A DNA stretch of 64,000 nucleotides from Komagataeibacter xylinus (GTDB lineage Bacteria > Pseudomonadota > Alphaproteobacteria > Acetobacterales > Acetobacteraceae): contig NZ_JARWSK010000004.1 of the NCBI RefSeq assembly GCF_031081985.1, forward strand, positions 124,001-188,000, in the 5' to 3' direction. A program made the translations under genes and the position numbers. Within the stretch, counting starts at the first letter, position 1, and every line of letters starts with the position of its first letter. Below are positions 63,280-64,000 of the stretch, piece after piece. A model generated the notes under the pieces. It had not been told where the DNA came from. It did not search any database and was given only the letters and a program-made list of their open reading frames with translations.

Positions 63280-64000
63280 ATGAGTGCAGGTTCCGCAAAC
63301 GAACTGGCGCCGCTGACGCTGGACAGCGCGTGTATCACTGAACTCCAGCAGGCGCTGGAACGTGTCGAGACCGGGCGGGGCGTGCTGGTGCGCCTTGCCG
63401 ACCTCATGGGCGGCGCCGTGGGGCAGGCGGCCATGCTGGGCATGCGCACGCTGGGGCTGGCGCCCACGCTGCAGGCCAAGTTGCAGGCCACGGCGGAGGC
63501 GGCCATCCGCCGCGCGTTCGACCTTGCGGTGGTGGGCATGGACCGCCCGCATGATGTCTCGGTCGAGGCCAGCAGCGGTGGCACGTGGCGCGACCCCGCG
63601 CTCAAGGCCGCGGTGACCGTGTCCGGCGCCGTGGGCGGTTTTACCGGCCTGCCGGGGCTGGTGGCGGATGTAGGCTTCACCACCATGGCCATCATGCGCG
63701 AGATCGCCCGCATCGCGCGTGAGAATGGCGAGGATCTCTCCACCGAAGCCTCGCGCGCGGCCTGCCTTGAAGTCTTCGCGCTGCGCGCCTTTCCGTTTGG
63801 CGCGAAAAAAGGCACGCCAGAGGAAAGCGAACTGGGCTACTTCTCAGCCCGCGCCATGCTGCGTGGCCGCCCGGTTGTGATGCTGGTCAGCGAGGTCGCC
63901 ACCCATTACGGGCTGGGCCTGTCGCGCAAATTCGCGTTGCAGATGATGCCGGTGGCCGGTGCCCTGTGCGGCGCCTCGCTCAATGCGGCGTTCCTGTCGC
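63280..64000 (+). CDS. EcsC family protein, truncated by the window edge
   Basis: The first 240 codons of a gene that runs off the window. The EcsC-family pattern is clear: VEASSGGTWRDPALKAAVTVSGAVGGFTGLPGLVADVGFTTMAIMREIARIA, then LEVFALRAFPFGAKKG. ATG 63280 follows GAAGG at a suitable distance. EcsC proteins are linked to ABC-exporter regulation in Bacillus, but alphaproteobacterial members are uncharacterised. Confidence 0.85.
   Translation, partial: MSAGSANELAPLTLDSACITELQQALERVETGRGVLVRLADLMGGAVGQAAMLGMRTLGLAPTLQAKLQATAEAAIRRAFDLAVVGMDRPHDVSVEASSGGTWRDPALKAAVTVSGAVGGFTGLPGLVADVGFTTMAIMREIARIARENGEDLSTEASRAACLEVFALRAFPFGAKKGTPEESELGYFSARAMLRGRPVVMLVSEVATHYGLGLSRKFALQMMPVAGALCGASLNAAFLS

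Noticed and set aside
1-64000. CRISPR array, prophage or insertion sequence
   Set aside because: No regularly spaced repeats, transposase, integrase or phage structural genes are visible.

Overview
The window is a high-GC chromosomal segment of an acetic acid bacterium (Acetobacteraceae), most likely Komagataeibacter or a close relative. The evidence is a three-subunit membrane-bound FAD dehydrogenase of the small/large/cytochrome type, the alphaproteobacterial orders ffs-dnaX-ybaB-recR and aroA-cmk-rpsA, a cobalamin cluster, and several copies of an about 80-bp AT-rich inverted repeat with paired GCCGCC/GGCGGC hairpins. The genus is inferred; no 16S gene is present. Nearly all the sequence is genes. 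I see no rRNA, tRNA, CRISPR array, insertion sequence, integrase or prophage.

Layout. 1-11.2 kb is an uptake and catabolism region: the tail of an acyl-CoA dehydrogenase-like gene, an asparaginase, a TonB-dependent receptor with a secreted CocE/NonD hydrolase downstream, two convergent paralogous LysR regulators, a MetA-like outer-membrane protein and an AnsP-type asparagine permease. 11.5-13.8 kb holds two convergent poorly known envelope genes, one with a degenerate Mrr-like nuclease domain. 14.0-20.1 kb carries late cobalamin genes (cobC, cobS, cobT, cobU, cobO, cobQ, cobD), followed by a tiny exported His/Glu-rich protein. 21.0-26.2 kb encodes a gluconate 2-dehydrogenase-like periplasmic complex and an exported Yellow/royal-jelly family beta-propeller protein.

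26.2-35.8 kb holds pyrD with a HAD phosphatase, a divergent pair of an exported HisC-like aminotransferase and a TonB-dependent receptor, yqgE, an SDR gene coupled to PPK2, an exported DUF3465 protein, and ynfA flanked by two oppositely oriented repeat copies. 35.9-52 kb is mainly housekeeping: clpA and clpS, a D,D-carboxypeptidase, map, a gamma-glutamyltransferase, the SRP RNA, dnaX, ybaB, recR, a pteridine-reductase-like SDR, folB, a TIGR02300 protein, aroA, cmk and rpsA. 52-64 kb has an M16 peptidase, a beta-lactamase-fold hydrolase, a membrane protein, an SDHAF4-like protein, the cytochrome c maturation operon ccmCDEFGHI (without ccmAB), a YciI protein, an EVE-domain protein and a truncated EcsC-family gene.

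How it fits together. The ccm genes would mature c-type cytochromes such as the triheme subunit of the gluconate dehydrogenase-like complex. Asparaginase and AnsP suggest asparagine use. The most unusual elements are the repeat family, which can fold as a three-way junction and in four of five copies lies in the same orientation just after a gene; the cobD C-terminus encoded inside one copy; the exported aminotransferase facing a TonB receptor; and the membrane protein with a nuclease-like domain that has lost its apparent catalytic residues.
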